Source: Paenisporosarcina quisquiliarum
GTDB taxonomy: Bacteria; Bacillota; Bacilli; Bacillales_A; Planococcaceae
NCBI RefSeq assembly: GCF_027563315.1
Contig: NZ_JAMKBJ010000003.1
Coordinates: 62,001-126,000 of the forward strand
Reading direction: 5' to 3'
DNA length: 64,000 bases
In this document: piece by piece, positions 26,639 through 36,148 of the stretch
Layout of the letters: each line of letters begins with the position of its first letter
How positions within the stretch are numbered: position 1 is the first letter of the stretch
Notes under the pieces: model-generated
Told to the model about the DNA's origin: nothing
The model's input: only the letters and a program-made list of their open reading frames with translations
The model's database searches: none
Made by a program: the position numbers and the translations under genes

Positions 26639-29242
26639 TTAGCGTTTCTTTTTACCTTTCAGCAATTGAGCAACATTCGTATCATTGACAGGTGAAACGT
26701 AATCATCTGTCGATTTCTTCATTTTAGACGCCAATCCTGAAAGCATACGCCAACCAAATCTTCTTAGTGTAATATCAATGAAAAATAACATCATCGCAAT
26801 TAAGACGAGCCATTTTTGAATACTCTTACTTTCCGAGCTTTCAAATTCTATATTGCGCATCGCTTGTTCAGGACTAGTAAGCAATTTACCCCCTGTACGA
26901 TTAGCGATTTCCTCCATCAGACCCTTATTAGGCGGCTGAATTTTGTATTCCTCACTGTAAGGAATTGAAAGTCCTGCTTGATACATACTGTTTTGTTCAT
27001 TGGAAATCCTGAGGAAAATCAGACCTGGATCTGCATCGAATGAAACACGGCTTTTACCAGGAGAAATCGGTTCAGACAGACTTTCGATTTCTTCTCCCGC
27101 TTCGTTGACTGCTACTATATCCAAAAATGATGATTGACCTGATGGATCAGAAACGGCATAGGAGCCATCCTGAGATTTCCGAATGTCAAATGGGACTTCA
27201 CTATAAGAAGGAAGTAATCGGGAAACTGCCGTATTCCAGAAATTCCCCCACTCACTGTAACGGGCAAAGTCACCACTCCACGCACCCGATGAATCCGAAG
27301 TATACGCAATCGTTCGTCCTAAACCATACATCCATTCCGCAATAACGGGATCCTCTTTTGTACTTTCCGCAACGACTGTCGCAGTTTGTTTAGCAGTTGT
27401 TGCAATATAGGCATTTAATTGAGGAACCCCTTCCGCAAATAAACTAGTCCAGGCTGCATCTCCTCGTATGATTGGATAAAAAGGATTATCTTCAATATAT
27501 GTTCTTGAAATCATCACGGTTTCCCTTGATAAAATTGCAGGTATCGTGCTTTCATCACTGACATCATAGAAACGTCCTGTGCCGAATTGTGCTAATTCTT
27601 CAAGCAATACGCGGTCTGCATCTTGACCAATAGCAACGGTGGATAATGTAATTTTATGATCACCTAGACCTTCTGTAATCAGCTCTTCGTAATCGTTTTG
27701 AGTAGCAGACTGACCATCCGTCAATAAAATAACATGTTTTCGCTGTAATTTAAGATCGGAAAGACGTTCGTATGCTAGCTCCAAACCTGGATAGATTTCC
27801 GTTCCTCCACCTACAGATACGGAGAGGATCTTTTCGAGGGCTTCTTCCTTATCTGTCAATGTTTGCGCTTCAATAATCTCCCACGGACGATCGTCAAAGG
27901 CAATAAAGCCTAGGGTATCATCGTCACGCAATAATTCGACCGATCGCGCAGCTGCTTCTTTTGCAAGCTCAAATTTATTCCCATACATACTACCAGAGCG
28001 GTCCATAACAATAATGAGTCCAAGTGACGGCAATTGTTGCTTACCCTTTACTTCCATTTCAACCGGCAACAATTTTTCAATCGGTGTTCTGAAATAGCCA
28101 CCTAATCCATAACTATTGTCTCCCCCAACCATCATAAATCCGACACCAAAATTTTTGACTGCTTGTTCAATAACAGTCATTTTGGCTTCTCCCACTTGAT
28201 AGCCAGGGACGTTATCAAAAATAATGGCATCATAGGCCAGGTAATTTGATAAATCATATGGTAAATCTGAAGCTTGGATGGCCTCAACCTGAACCACTTG
28301 ATTATCGATATAGGATGGAATTGGCGAAGTCAATTTGTCACTGCTAACAACCAACAAATGTGGTGCGCTTTCAACCATTGTTACACTCGTCAATTGATTG
28401 TTTTCAAGCAATGCATCCCCATGGACATTTAGTTGAACTTGATATTTCAATAAACCTTCTCCAACTGAAGCGTGTCTGAGCGTAAAGGTATTTGATCCCG
28501 GCTCAATTTGGACAGATTGTTTTGAAAGAAATTGGTCATTCTGAGACAGGAGGAGTTCACCTTGTACTGCTTTTGTTGATTCTACTTGAACTATCAGTTG
28601 TTGCTGTTCTCCTTCGAAAGCAACTGGAGGTGTTTCAAAACTAGTAATGGCAACATCGTCTGATTCAGGACGATTTAAAATATACGTATCAACTTCTACA
28701 TTACTGCCCGTCATCCTAGAAAGCTGATCAGATATAGAACCGACATTTTCAAGTCCATCAGATAATAAAACGATGCGCGTCGCTTTTTGTTGATCTGCTA
28801 GATTAGTTGCTAATTGAATACTTTCAGAAATATTCGTTCTGCTTTCATTTTCAGAACCGATAAATTCCGGTACATCCTCGGTTAACAATGATAAGGGTAC
28901 TTGTGTCTGGAATTTTTCATCAAACGAATAGATCCCTACTGATTGGTGATCTTTCTTTTCAGCAAGTGCCTTGATAAGAAAATCAGTGTACTGCTCTTCC
29001 GTTCCTGCAGTTGAAGCTGAGCTATCTACTACAAACAATAGTTGTTCTTCTTTTATTGGCAATAATAGTGTAGGCATAGCCAATGCGAAAATCAGGATGC
29101 TCACTGCTACGACACGGGTGAAGAAGATGAACTTGTGTTCGCGTGTAAATCGGTTTTTACTTTTCCACCATGCAAATGTAAAATAAACAGCTGGCAAGAT
29201 TGCTAACAAAAGCCATGCTGGTGAATCAATTCGTAATCCCAC
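26639..29242 (-). CDS. Large VWA-domain membrane protein
   Basis: Protein of about 867 residues. Two N-terminal membrane helices are followed by an extracytoplasmic part with a first VWA-like segment (VVDSSAST), a glutamine-amidotransferase-like fold region, and a second, canonical VWA domain with the MIDAS motif VMDRSGSMYGNK and LLTDGQSA. One membrane helix lies near the C-terminus, then a basic tail ending KGKKKR. The class pairs with MoxR ATPases and DUF58 proteins; metal-dependent protein binding at the outer face is likely, but the partner is unknown. The GTG at 29242 has GGGAGGTG upstream; a TTG at 29266 is an alternative. It overlaps the preceding gene by 17 bases. Confidence 0.82.
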   Translation of the reverse strand: MGLRIDSPAWLLLAILPAVYFTFAWWKSKNRFTREHKFIFFTRVVAVSILIFALAMPTLLLPIKEEQLLFVVDSSASTAGTEEQYTDFLIKALAEKKDHQSVGIYSFDEKFQTQVPLSLLTEDVPEFIGSENESRTNISESIQLATNLADQQKATRIVLLSDGLENVGSISDQLSRMTGSNVEVDTYILNRPESDDVAITSFETPPVAFEGEQQQLIVQVESTKAVQGELLLSQNDQFLSKQSVQIEPGSNTFTLRHASVGEGLLKYQVQLNVHGDALLENNQLTSVTMVESAPHLLVVSSDKLTSPIPSYIDNQVVQVEAIQASDLPYDLSNYLAYDAIIFDNVPGYQVGEAKMTVIEQAVKNFGVGFMMVGGDNSYGLGGYFRTPIEKLLPVEMEVKGKQQLPSLGLIIVMDRSGSMYGNKFELAKEAAARSVELLRDDDTLGFIAFDDRPWEIIEAQTLTDKEEALEKILSVSVGGGTEIYPGLELAYERLSDLKLQRKHVILLTDGQSATQNDYEELITEGLGDHKITLSTVAIGQDADRVLLEELAQFGTGRFYDVSDESTIPAILSRETVMISRTYIEDNPFYPIIRGDAAWTSLFAEGVPQLNAYIATTAKQTATVVAESTKEDPVIAEWMYGLGRTIAYTSDSSGAWSGDFARYSEWGNFWNTAVSRLLPSYSEVPFDIRKSQDGSYAVSDPSGQSSFLDIVAVNEAGEEIESLSEPISPGKSRVSFDADPGLIFLRISNEQNSMYQAGLSIPYSEEYKIQPPNKGLMEEIANRTGGKLLTSPEQAMRNIEFESSESKSIQKWLVLIAMMLFFIDITLRRFGWRMLSGLASKMKKSTDDYVSPVNDTNVAQLLKGKKKR

Positions 29243-30995
29243 GACGTCGCTGCACCTCCCATTCAATCATCAGCAATAATACAATGAGAAGTAATAACCA
29301 CGGAACCATTGAAGTCTTGACGGTCTCCTGAACATCTTCTTGCGAAGCAGAACCGATTGCAAAAGACGTACCTTTTTCAATGTGTTTCTCTTGTTGTTCG
29401 AGCGCCACTGCAAATTGCTTTTCTGTCTTTCCTGATGTTAAAACATATAGTCCTGGTCGACTTGGTGCTGAAAATTGTCCGCCGTTTTGAATCGTTTTGA
29501 TATATTCATTAGAGCTTGAAAAAACTTCCCACTCACCTTTTTCTTCATCCGCAACCAACGAAAGTGATCTGCGTTCATTTGGTGAAAATGTTCCGATATC
29601 TTCAGAATTCGTTGCCATTTGTTCCCTGGCACTCCACAAAAACAATGGAAATGATGGATGGAGCGGCCAATCTGTCATCTGAATATCGGAGAGTATGATT
29701 AAATCTCCCTTGTCCGACCGTTGGATGAAAGGCTGATCTGCAACTCGGGCAAGTGTCTCATATTCAGGAAATGGAGGGTACAAGCTACTGACGTAAATAT
29801 CCGACATATCCGCGTATGCAAATACATCATCTCGCTCTGTGGTAATCGTGCCATTTACTTCTTTTGCATTTTCATCATTTCGACCGATCAATAGTACAGG
29901 TGATTCAGAAGCTTTGAGTTGAGATGTTTGGTTGGTTACAACTACTGCCTCATTAGGTAAGTCCCCTATCTGCTCAGTCGGAACAGAACTTACGGGAATA
30001 TCCATGGCTTGGAATGCTGCTGAGACGAGCTCATGAAGATTCCCATCCACATAGGTTTGAGCAGATTGCTTTTGCATTAATACGAAAGACTCGTTATCAA
30101 TCTTATAATCATCGGCAATTTGTAATGTTGCTTTCAAACCTTCCGCACTGGGTAATTCTTTGAAAGATAGCGACAGCGTATCATTTGCTGGAATTACGAC
30201 GGACTCTTTCAGTAGTACTTCTTCATTTTCGATGGAGCGGATTTCCAGCGTACCTTTTTTTTCAGTTGCAGTTTCATTTTCAAGCTGAGCAAGTGCCGCT
30301 ACTCCTTTTTCTGAAGCCGTGGCACCAAAACGTAAGATGGAGACGTTTTCCAGATTCTTTGGTGCTCCATTTACAAACCACGTGATATGTTCGTTTTCTA
30401 ACGGGAGTTCGCTTCGTTCCACGTGATCCGTAAATAAATAAATGGCTGTTTCTTTTGCTTTCAAAAGAGACTTCGTGAAATCTAACATTTTAGGCAAGTT
30501 CTCTTGTTCATATTGAATTTCCAAACGTTCAATTGTGGATCGAATAACACTTAAGTTCGTTTCGTCACGCAATAAAATGGTCGGCTCTTCACCTGTTGTA
30601 ATTAATGTTAAAGGCTTTCCAGCAAGTTGTTCAGATAGCGTCATCATTTCTTTCTTATGGGTGTCAAAAAGCGATTCCCCATTGTCTTCCGCAAGCATTG
30701 TGGCTGAAGTATCAACGACCCATATAATGTGCTCCCCTGCTATTGCCTGTGATTTCAGATATGGTTGCAATAAGGCTAACATTAGCAATATCAATGCGAT
30801 CATTTGCAAATAAAATAAGGCATTTCGTTGCAAATACTGAAGATACGGAGACACTTTTGTTTCTTTCATGACGGTTTCCCAGAACATCGTTGAAGAAATC
30901 TTTTTTTCTATATATTTTTTCCTGAAAAAATAATAGAGTAGGACCGTGATTGGGATAATCGCCGTCCATAAAAATACTAGTTGTCCAAAGCCCAT
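29226..30995 (-). CDS. BatA-type VWA membrane protein
   Basis: This 589-residue protein has two N-terminal membrane helices with the conserved region between them that marks the BatA N-terminal domain (ALFYLQMIALILLMLALLQP). A VWA-like domain follows, starting IIWVVDTSATM, in which the usual Asp-x-Ser-x-Ser is Asp-Thr-Ser-Ala-Thr. A long beta-rich extracytoplasmic part and a C-terminal helix (WLLLLIVLLLMIEW) complete it. It lies between the DUF58 gene and the larger VWA gene, the usual order in MoxR loci. Function unknown; probably an outer-face partner of the larger VWA protein. Confidence 0.8.
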   Translation of the reverse strand: MGFGQLVFLWTAIIPITVLLYYFFRKKYIEKKISSTMFWETVMKETKVSPYLQYLQRNALFYLQMIALILLMLALLQPYLKSQAIAGEHIIWVVDTSATMLAEDNGESLFDTHKKEMMTLSEQLAGKPLTLITTGEEPTILLRDETNLSVIRSTIERLEIQYEQENLPKMLDFTKSLLKAKETAIYLFTDHVERSELPLENEHITWFVNGAPKNLENVSILRFGATASEKGVAALAQLENETATEKKGTLEIRSIENEEVLLKESVVIPANDTLSLSFKELPSAEGLKATLQIADDYKIDNESFVLMQKQSAQTYVDGNLHELVSAAFQAMDIPVSSVPTEQIGDLPNEAVVVTNQTSQLKASESPVLLIGRNDENAKEVNGTITTERDDVFAYADMSDIYVSSLYPPFPEYETLARVADQPFIQRSDKGDLIILSDIQMTDWPLHPSFPLFLWSAREQMATNSEDIGTFSPNERRSLSLVADEEKGEWEVFSSSNEYIKTIQNGGQFSAPSRPGLYVLTSGKTEKQFAVALEQQEKHIEKGTSFAIGSASQEDVQETVKTSMVPWLLLLIVLLLMIEWEVQRRRGITN

Positions 30996-31007
30996 AGACG
31001 GCTCACC

Positions 31008-31883
31008 TCAATTTATCCAGTTTGACCGAATCATTTGATGGAAAAGGATATGACTGATATCATCTCTCGTTTCCACTTTTAAAGTGTGAATACCAAAACG
31101 ACGACACAAAATATCGAGTTCCTGAAAATGCTGATGTCTTTTCTTTTCATAATCTTCCACAATTCTTGAAGAAACGGTCACATTCAACCGGTCATTTGTC
31201 TCGCAATCGACCAATTGCAAATCCCCAGAGAATTGTGGGGCAACTTCATCACTCGATTGGATAATAATCAACCGGATGTCCTGCGAAAATCTTGGCATAG
31301 AGCGCAAGCATCTTTCCCAGTCCGCAATTGGCTCCAAACCATCCGTAATGATAAATAATACCGTACAATCTTTAGCACTGTATTGTGCAGCGTGATTAGT
31401 GAAAGACGTGTTCATGTTTGGTTCGGAAAGGTTGGTTATGTATGATGAAAAAGCCTTTCTGTATACCGCCCCTTTTCTTCTGAATGGGGCAAGTTTCTCC
31501 TCAGTAGGCGTCGCAAACGATAGCCGATCGTCTCTCCCTAATACAAGATGACCGAGAGAAATGGTCAATTGTTTTGCCAGAAGCCATTTTTTTTCTTCTT
31601 GCATCGATTTTGTACTATCCAACAAAATATGCACTCGCATTTCTTGCTCATCCAAAAAACGTTTAATAAAATATTTATTTGTCCTTGCAAAAACATTCCA
31701 ATCAATTTGCCTTACATCGTCACCAGGGTGATACTCCCTAAAGTCTGAAAAGTCGAGTGAAGACCCAAAGCGCATGGAGCGATGGGACCCTTTATGCTGA
31801 CCACGCAATTTTGACTTCGTCGATATTTGTAATCGTCCAATTTTGGAGGACCAATCCTCCGGTAAAATGGAATCTTTTTTCAT
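31008..31883 (-). CDS. DUF58/VWA-like protein of a MoxR operon
   Basis: Soluble 291-residue DUF58 protein. The domain signature SDFREYHPGDDVRQIDWNV is followed by a degenerate VWA fold (HILLDSTKSM, with LFIITDGLEP). It has no membrane helix, unlike the DUF58 protein at 53.9 kb. DUF58 proteins almost always neighbour MoxR ATPases and are thought to be clients or adaptors. It overlaps moxR by four bases (ATGA) and precedes the BatA-like gene by 12. Confidence 0.88.
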   Translation of the reverse strand: MKKDSILPEDWSSKIGRLQISTKSKLRGQHKGSHRSMRFGSSLDFSDFREYHPGDDVRQIDWNVFARTNKYFIKRFLDEQEMRVHILLDSTKSMQEEKKWLLAKQLTISLGHLVLGRDDRLSFATPTEEKLAPFRRKGAVYRKAFSSYITNLSEPNMNTSFTNHAAQYSAKDCTVLFIITDGLEPIADWERCLRSMPRFSQDIRLIIIQSSDEVAPQFSGDLQLVDCETNDRLNVTVSSRIVEDYEKKRHQHFQELDILCRRFGIHTLKVETRDDISHILFHQMIRSNWIN

Positions 31884-32872
31884 GTAGTTTGTCCTTGTTT
31901 GATGGTTTGAAGTAAATCTCTGAGAATGGAATCGGCAGTTTTCCCTTCCGCTTCTCCTTCGTAATTTAAGAGCATGCGATGACGAAGGGCAGGTATAGCC
32001 ACTGATTTAATATCAGCAATCGAAACATGATAGCGTCCCGCAACGAGTGCACGTGCTTTAGCCAATCGAATCAAACTTTGTAGGCCGCGCGGTCCACTGC
32101 CATATTGTACATATTGTTTTACATCATCTGTTGCCTCATCATTTGGGTGTGTGGCAGAAGTTAAATCAATGGCATACGCAAGCATATCATCCGCGATTAA
32201 CACTTCTCTGACCATTTTTTGTGCAATGATCAATTCTTCTGCATTCATCACTTTTTGAAGTTGAATATTCTTCGCACCAGTCGTTCTGATAACGATTTCT
32301 TTTAATTCCTCTTTTGATGGGTACGGAATTACTATTTTGCATAAAAATCGGTCCATTTGCGCTTCAGGCAGTGGATACGTTCCTTCCATTTCAATTGGAT
32401 TTTGTGTGGCAAGGACAAAAAAAGGTTTAGCCATCTGTTTTGTATCACCAAGAACTGTCACTGTTTTTTCACCCATCGCTTCAAGCAATGCACTCTGCGT
32501 TTTTGGTGTGGCGCGGTTTATTTCATCCGCTAAAACGAGTTGGCTGAAAATCGGACCTTGTTTAAATGAAAATGACTGTTTGCCATCTTCCGATCGTTCG
32601 ATTATGCTCGTTCCTGTAATATCTGAAGGCATCAAATCAGGTGTGAACTGAATTCTTGAAAATGATAAATCCAAGACTTCAGATATGGTTCGAATTAACA
32701 TTGTCTTACCTAAGCCAGGAAGACCTTCAAGTAAAGCATGCCCATCTGCCAAAACAGAGTAAAGTGTAAAATCGACAGCCTCTTGCTGACCAACGATATA
32801 TTGACCAATTTCATGTTTTACTTGGTTTAAACGTTGACTCATTTCTTCATAATTTATAGGTGTAAATGACAT
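31880..32872 (-). CDS. MoxR-family AAA+ ATPase
   Basis: Cytoplasmic AAA+ chaperone-like ATPase of 330 residues. Walker A EGLPGLGKT, Walker B LVLADEINRA with the MoxR-typical NRATPKTQSALLEAM, sensor 1 ATQNPIEMEGTYPLPEAQMDRF and a C-terminal lid. MoxR proteins act with VWA proteins to activate metalloenzymes or surface complexes; the client is not known. It is a clear paralogue of the MoxR protein at 55.1-56.0 kb. Spacing of 12 bases to the preceding gene and a four-base overlap with DUF58 place it in the operon. Confidence 0.95.
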   Translation of the reverse strand: MSFTPINYEEMSQRLNQVKHEIGQYIVGQQEAVDFTLYSVLADGHALLEGLPGLGKTMLIRTISEVLDLSFSRIQFTPDLMPSDITGTSIIERSEDGKQSFSFKQGPIFSQLVLADEINRATPKTQSALLEAMGEKTVTVLGDTKQMAKPFFVLATQNPIEMEGTYPLPEAQMDRFLCKIVIPYPSKEELKEIVIRTTGAKNIQLQKVMNAEELIIAQKMVREVLIADDMLAYAIDLTSATHPNDEATDDVKQYVQYGSGPRGLQSLIRLAKARALVAGRYHVSIADIKSVAIPALRHRMLLNYEGEAEGKTADSILRDLLQTIKQGQTT

Positions 32873-32884
32873 GAGAAACCTCCA

Positions 32885-34357
32885 TTATTCGCTTGATTCC
32901 AGTGAAGAGAAGTAATCCTGAACGATTCGCTGTAAATCTGGTGGTAATTGAAGTCGTTCAGAACTTTTCAAATACGAATCTTTGTATGACCCAATTACAG
33001 ACTCATATGGTTTGACTGTTCCTTTTGTTACAGGTACCGCGCTTTCCTGCTCTTCGGCGGAGGAACCTTCTCCAATTTTCCCGCTATCTACTGTAGACTG
33101 ACTTGAACCTCCGATTCTAGACGGAACTGATAATAAATCGCGACTTCCGGAACCGGACCCACCTTTCAGTCCACCTTGACCACCTTGTCCTTGCCCTGCA
33201 CCCTGTCCTTGACCTTGTCCCTGTCCTTGTCCCTGACCTTGTCCCTGACCTTGTCCTTGGCCTTGACCTTGACCTTGGCCTTGTCCTTGACCTTGACCTT
33301 GACCCTGTCCTTGACCTTGTCCTTGACCTTGACCCTGTCCTTGACCTTGGCCTTGGCCCTGTCCTTGTCCTTGAGCCTGACCTTGGCCTGAAGGGCTTTG
33401 TGTGCCTGACTGACCTTGTGCTGATCCTTGAGACCCCGCTTGACCATTGCTTGAATTGGAACTGGATGGATTGCTCTGACCTTGTGCTGTTTGTACAGGA
33501 TTTCCATTTTGTTTTCCTAATTTACTTAAAGCTGTTTGTGTCTTGCCTGCCTGTTCAGCCAGATCTTTTGTGGCTTTTTTCAGAGCAGCCAATTCTTCTT
33601 TTTCCTCTGCTGTCAGTCCATCTTTCGGGTCCCCACTTAATTTGGCAGCCTCTTGTTTGTCAGTCAGTTTTTGCTCACGTAACTGAAGTTCTTTTTGTTT
33701 TTTGATTAATTCACGCAATGCCTCTTCTGTGGTTTCAGTTTCCTTTAAATCATTTTCTAATTTCTGAAGTTCCTTCTTCAGTAATTCCGGTGTGTTTTTC
33801 TTTATTGTCTTGGCTACTTCTTTCTTTATTTGTTTCACTAAATCTTTTTCAAGCTCGACGTCTTTAGCTTGAAGTTGAGTTTCAGATGGGAAGGCAATGA
33901 GGATCAGCAATACCATGGAAGCTATCCCAATGCCACTTAATGACTTCAATCGCCATAAATCCTTTTTTCTCAGCTTGAATAAATCAAAAGCCGCTTTCGT
34001 CATATTAGCTGTATTATCACGCAGAGATTGCAGTAAACCTGATTCATTATCGCTGGAATGTAATGAGGTAATCAGCAAATTCTCAGGAAAATATTGATCA
34101 AAGTTAAGCATGGAGGACGAATACGTCGGCTTGCTATAAACGCCCCAAACAAACACAAGTGCAAAGCAGATACCTCCCGCTCCTATTGCCCACTGAACAT
34201 AATAAGGAAATACAAATAACCGAGAAGCTAGAAACACAATCGCAGTAATAAAAAGACTAAAACTTAATGCGGTTTGCGTAACTCGAAATAAATGTTCGCT
34301 TATCAATCTTCTATGAACTTTTTTTACAAAGGCTAGTAATTGATCTCGGCTATTCAT
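32885..34357 (-). CDS. Membrane coiled-coil protein with Gly-Gln repeat tract
   Basis: Protein of 490 residues. Two predicted N-terminal membrane helices (about 25-75) and one more at about 145-165 are followed by a Lys/Glu-rich coiled coil (about 170-290), a Gly/Ser/Gln linker, a run of roughly 30 uninterrupted Gly-Gln dipeptides and a C-terminal domain (about 415-490) with KPYESVIGSYKDSYLKS. The C-terminal domain resembles those of other MoxR-operon membrane proteins. The long tract should be an extended, hydrophilic spacer. Start ATG at 34357 has GAGGAG nine bases upstream. I know no function; its place between the ABC permease and moxR suggests it is a component of the same assembly. Confidence 0.75.
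   Translation of the reverse strand: MNSRDQLLAFVKKVHRRLISEHLFRVTQTALSFSLFITAIVFLASRLFVFPYYVQWAIGAGGICFALVFVWGVYSKPTYSSSMLNFDQYFPENLLITSLHSSDNESGLLQSLRDNTANMTKAAFDLFKLRKKDLWRLKSLSGIGIASMVLLILIAFPSETQLQAKDVELEKDLVKQIKKEVAKTIKKNTPELLKKELQKLENDLKETETTEEALRELIKKQKELQLREQKLTDKQEAAKLSGDPKDGLTAEEKEELAALKKATKDLAEQAGKTQTALSKLGKQNGNPVQTAQGQSNPSSSNSSNGQAGSQGSAQGQSGTQSPSGQGQAQGQGQGQGQGQGQGQGQGQGQGQGQGQGQGQGQGQGQGQGQGQGQGQGQGQGQGQGQGAGQGQGGQGGLKGGSGSGSRDLLSVPSRIGGSSQSTVDSGKIGEGSSAEEQESAVPVTKGTVKPYESVIGSYKDSYLKSSERLQLPPDLQRIVQDYFSSLESSE
33200..33380 (-). repeat. Hexanucleotide repeat encoding (Gly-Gln)n
   Basis: Roughly 30 consecutive six-base units of the form CARGGN on the minus strand. The Gly third base varies (A, T, C, G) from unit to unit while the dipeptide is kept, so the tract is conserved at protein level and is not one simple recent slippage product. 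It is a likely site of length variation between strains. Confidence 0.9.
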
Positions 34358-34370
34358 GGTGTGCATCTCC

Positions 34371-35216
34371 TCATTTTTGTTTCTTCATATTGACACGTAA
34401 TTTCTTAATTGAAATGGTAATCGCAGATGCAGCTAATAAAACGTAAAAAATGGTGTATCCTGCCCATACCGGAAAATCGATTTTTGTTGCTTCATTGACA
34501 AAGTCTTCCGTCATTGGATTTAACAATGAGAAAATTAAAATTCCGGGATTGATGCTTGCCCAGAAATGAGCAAGAGGTGAAGGACTTTGAGTTACGCCTG
34601 ACCCCAACATGTTTACTTGTATCGTAATCATGAAGAAAAAGGCTGTAACACCAGCCAGGAAAATCATCGTCCCATATGTTGCAATCATGGATACAATCGT
34701 CTTTCTGGTAATGGTCGAAAACATTACGCCAATGCTACCTACAGTTAGCATGGTCAAAAAGAAGAATAGGAAAATCAAACCTAATTGACCTGGTGATATT
34801 CCACCGAATAAGAACACCAAACTATAAATTGGCAATCCTGCAATTAGCATCAATACTAAAAATGCAATTGATGAAGACAATTTGCCAAGTATAATCTGCA
34901 TCGAACTTTGTGAAGTCGTCAGTAAAATATTCAGTGTTTGCTTTTCACGTTCCGTACTAATTGTCCCTGCTGTCAAACCAGGAGTAATAAACAAGATTAA
35001 CCCTAACTGGATGAACGTCAGTAATCCAAACAGGAAGAAACTCTCTTCTGGTCTAAAGAATCCTGTTCCTGTAAAAGCCGTTGTGAGAAAAATAAATCCA
35101 AACACGAAAATGCTCATAGCAATTAAGTAGAACAAAATACCAGTAAAACTTTTTAGAGACCGGAAGCGGAGCTTCACTTCTTTAACGAGAACAGGATTAT
35201 TCATATTCATTCTCAT
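34371..35216 (-). CDS. ABC-2 type transporter permease
   Basis: Membrane permease of 281 residues with about six predicted helices, of the ABC-2 type seen in exporters and in Gld-like systems. The N-terminal NNPVLVKEVKLRFRS is a cytoplasmic amphipathic segment typical of such permeases. Its start overlaps the ATPase stop codon as ATGA. It pairs with the ATPase gene just upstream to form an exporter or a membrane-remodelling module of the MoxR operon; substrate unknown. Confidence 0.85.
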   Translation of the reverse strand: MRMNMNNPVLVKEVKLRFRSLKSFTGILFYLIAMSIFVFGFIFLTTAFTGTGFFRPEESFFLFGLLTFIQLGLILFITPGLTAGTISTEREKQTLNILLTTSQSSMQIILGKLSSSIAFLVLMLIAGLPIYSLVFLFGGISPGQLGLIFLFFFLTMLTVGSIGVMFSTITRKTIVSMIATYGTMIFLAGVTAFFFMITIQVNMLGSGVTQSPSPLAHFWASINPGILIFSLLNPMTEDFVNEATKIDFPVWAGYTIFYVLLAASAITISIKKLRVNMKKQK

Positions 35217-36148
35217 ACCGTCTCCACTCCTTTCGTTATTTCCATAAAGACATCTTCCAAGTCAGTTTCCTGCTCAGCAAATGACAAGATGGCCAAATTC
35301 TGTTCAATTGCATGCTTCAATAATCGCATTTGATCATCTTCTGATCCTCGATATTTAAAGGTAATCGTGTGTTCCTCAGGCTGTTGTTCAATTCCCGTAA
35401 CAAATGGATCTTCTTCAAAGAACCTTGCTGCACGATCTGGTAAACCTTTAAGTTTTACCGTAATCAGACGTTCTCCTTTTAATTGAGCTTGAATTTCTGA
35501 AACTGACCCATGAGCAATTAGTTTGCCCCCGTCGATTACACCGATTTCATCACACATTTCTGCAAGCTCGGGTAAGATATGTGATGAGATAAGAATGGTC
35601 TTCCCCATGCCTTTCAGTTGTCTTAAAATATCACGCATTTCTACACGAGCCCGCGGATCCAAACCTGAAGCCGGTTCATCCAGAATTAATACTTTAGGGT
35701 CATGAATTAATGCCCTTGCTAGACATAAACGTTGTTTCATACCACGTGATAGTAAATCAACATATTCATAGCGTTTATGGGACAAATTCACAAGTTCCAA
35801 TAACTGCGGTATAAGTTGAGCTCTCTCAGCTTCAGGTATGCCGTAACTTGCACCATAAAAATCAAGATACTCATCTGCTTTTAATTGATCATATACTCCG
35901 AAGAAGTCCGGCATATAGCCGATTTGTTTACGGACTTCGTGTGGCTCAGTTTTAACACTTTTTCCATTTATAAAAGCATCTCCAGCAGTTGGTTGCAGAA
36001 GAGTGGCTAATATAGAAAAGGTTGTGGACTTCCCTGCACCGTTGGCTCCTACAAAACCAAATACTGTCCCCTCATTTAGAGTTAAATTTAAGTCATTCAA
36101 TGCGTAGAATGAGCCGTATTTCTTGGTTAGCCCTTTAATCTCAATCAT
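35213..36148 (-). CDS. ABC transporter ATPase
   Basis: ATPase of 311 residues of the CcmA/NatA type: Walker A GANGAGKST, signature LSRGMKQRLCLARAL, Walker B VLILDEPASGLD, H-loop ISSHIL, and the C-terminal extension with EQETDLEDVFMEIT typical of ABC-2 exporters. It overlaps both neighbours by four bases (ATGA), so the secreted protein, ATPase and permease are tightly coupled. Confidence 0.94.
   Translation of the reverse strand: MIEIKGLTKKYGSFYALNDLNLTLNEGTVFGFVGANGAGKSTTFSILATLLQPTAGDAFINGKSVKTEPHEVRKQIGYMPDFFGVYDQLKADEYLDFYGASYGIPEAERAQLIPQLLELVNLSHKRYEYVDLLSRGMKQRLCLARALIHDPKVLILDEPASGLDPRARVEMRDILRQLKGMGKTILISSHILPELAEMCDEIGVIDGGKLIAHGSVSEIQAQLKGERLITVKLKGLPDRAARFFEEDPFVTGIEQQPEEHTITFKYRGSEDDQMRLLKHAIEQNLAILSFAEQETDLEDVFMEITKGVETV

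Noticed and set aside
33176-33391. Plus-strand ORF made of Leu-Thr/Leu-Ser repeats
   Set aside because: It is the antisense reading of the Gly-Gln hexanucleotide repeat; no start signals.
33166-33507. Lys-rich ORF in another frame of the Gly-Gln repeat region
   Set aside because: Frame-shifted shadow of the real minus-strand gene, with no independent ribosome site.
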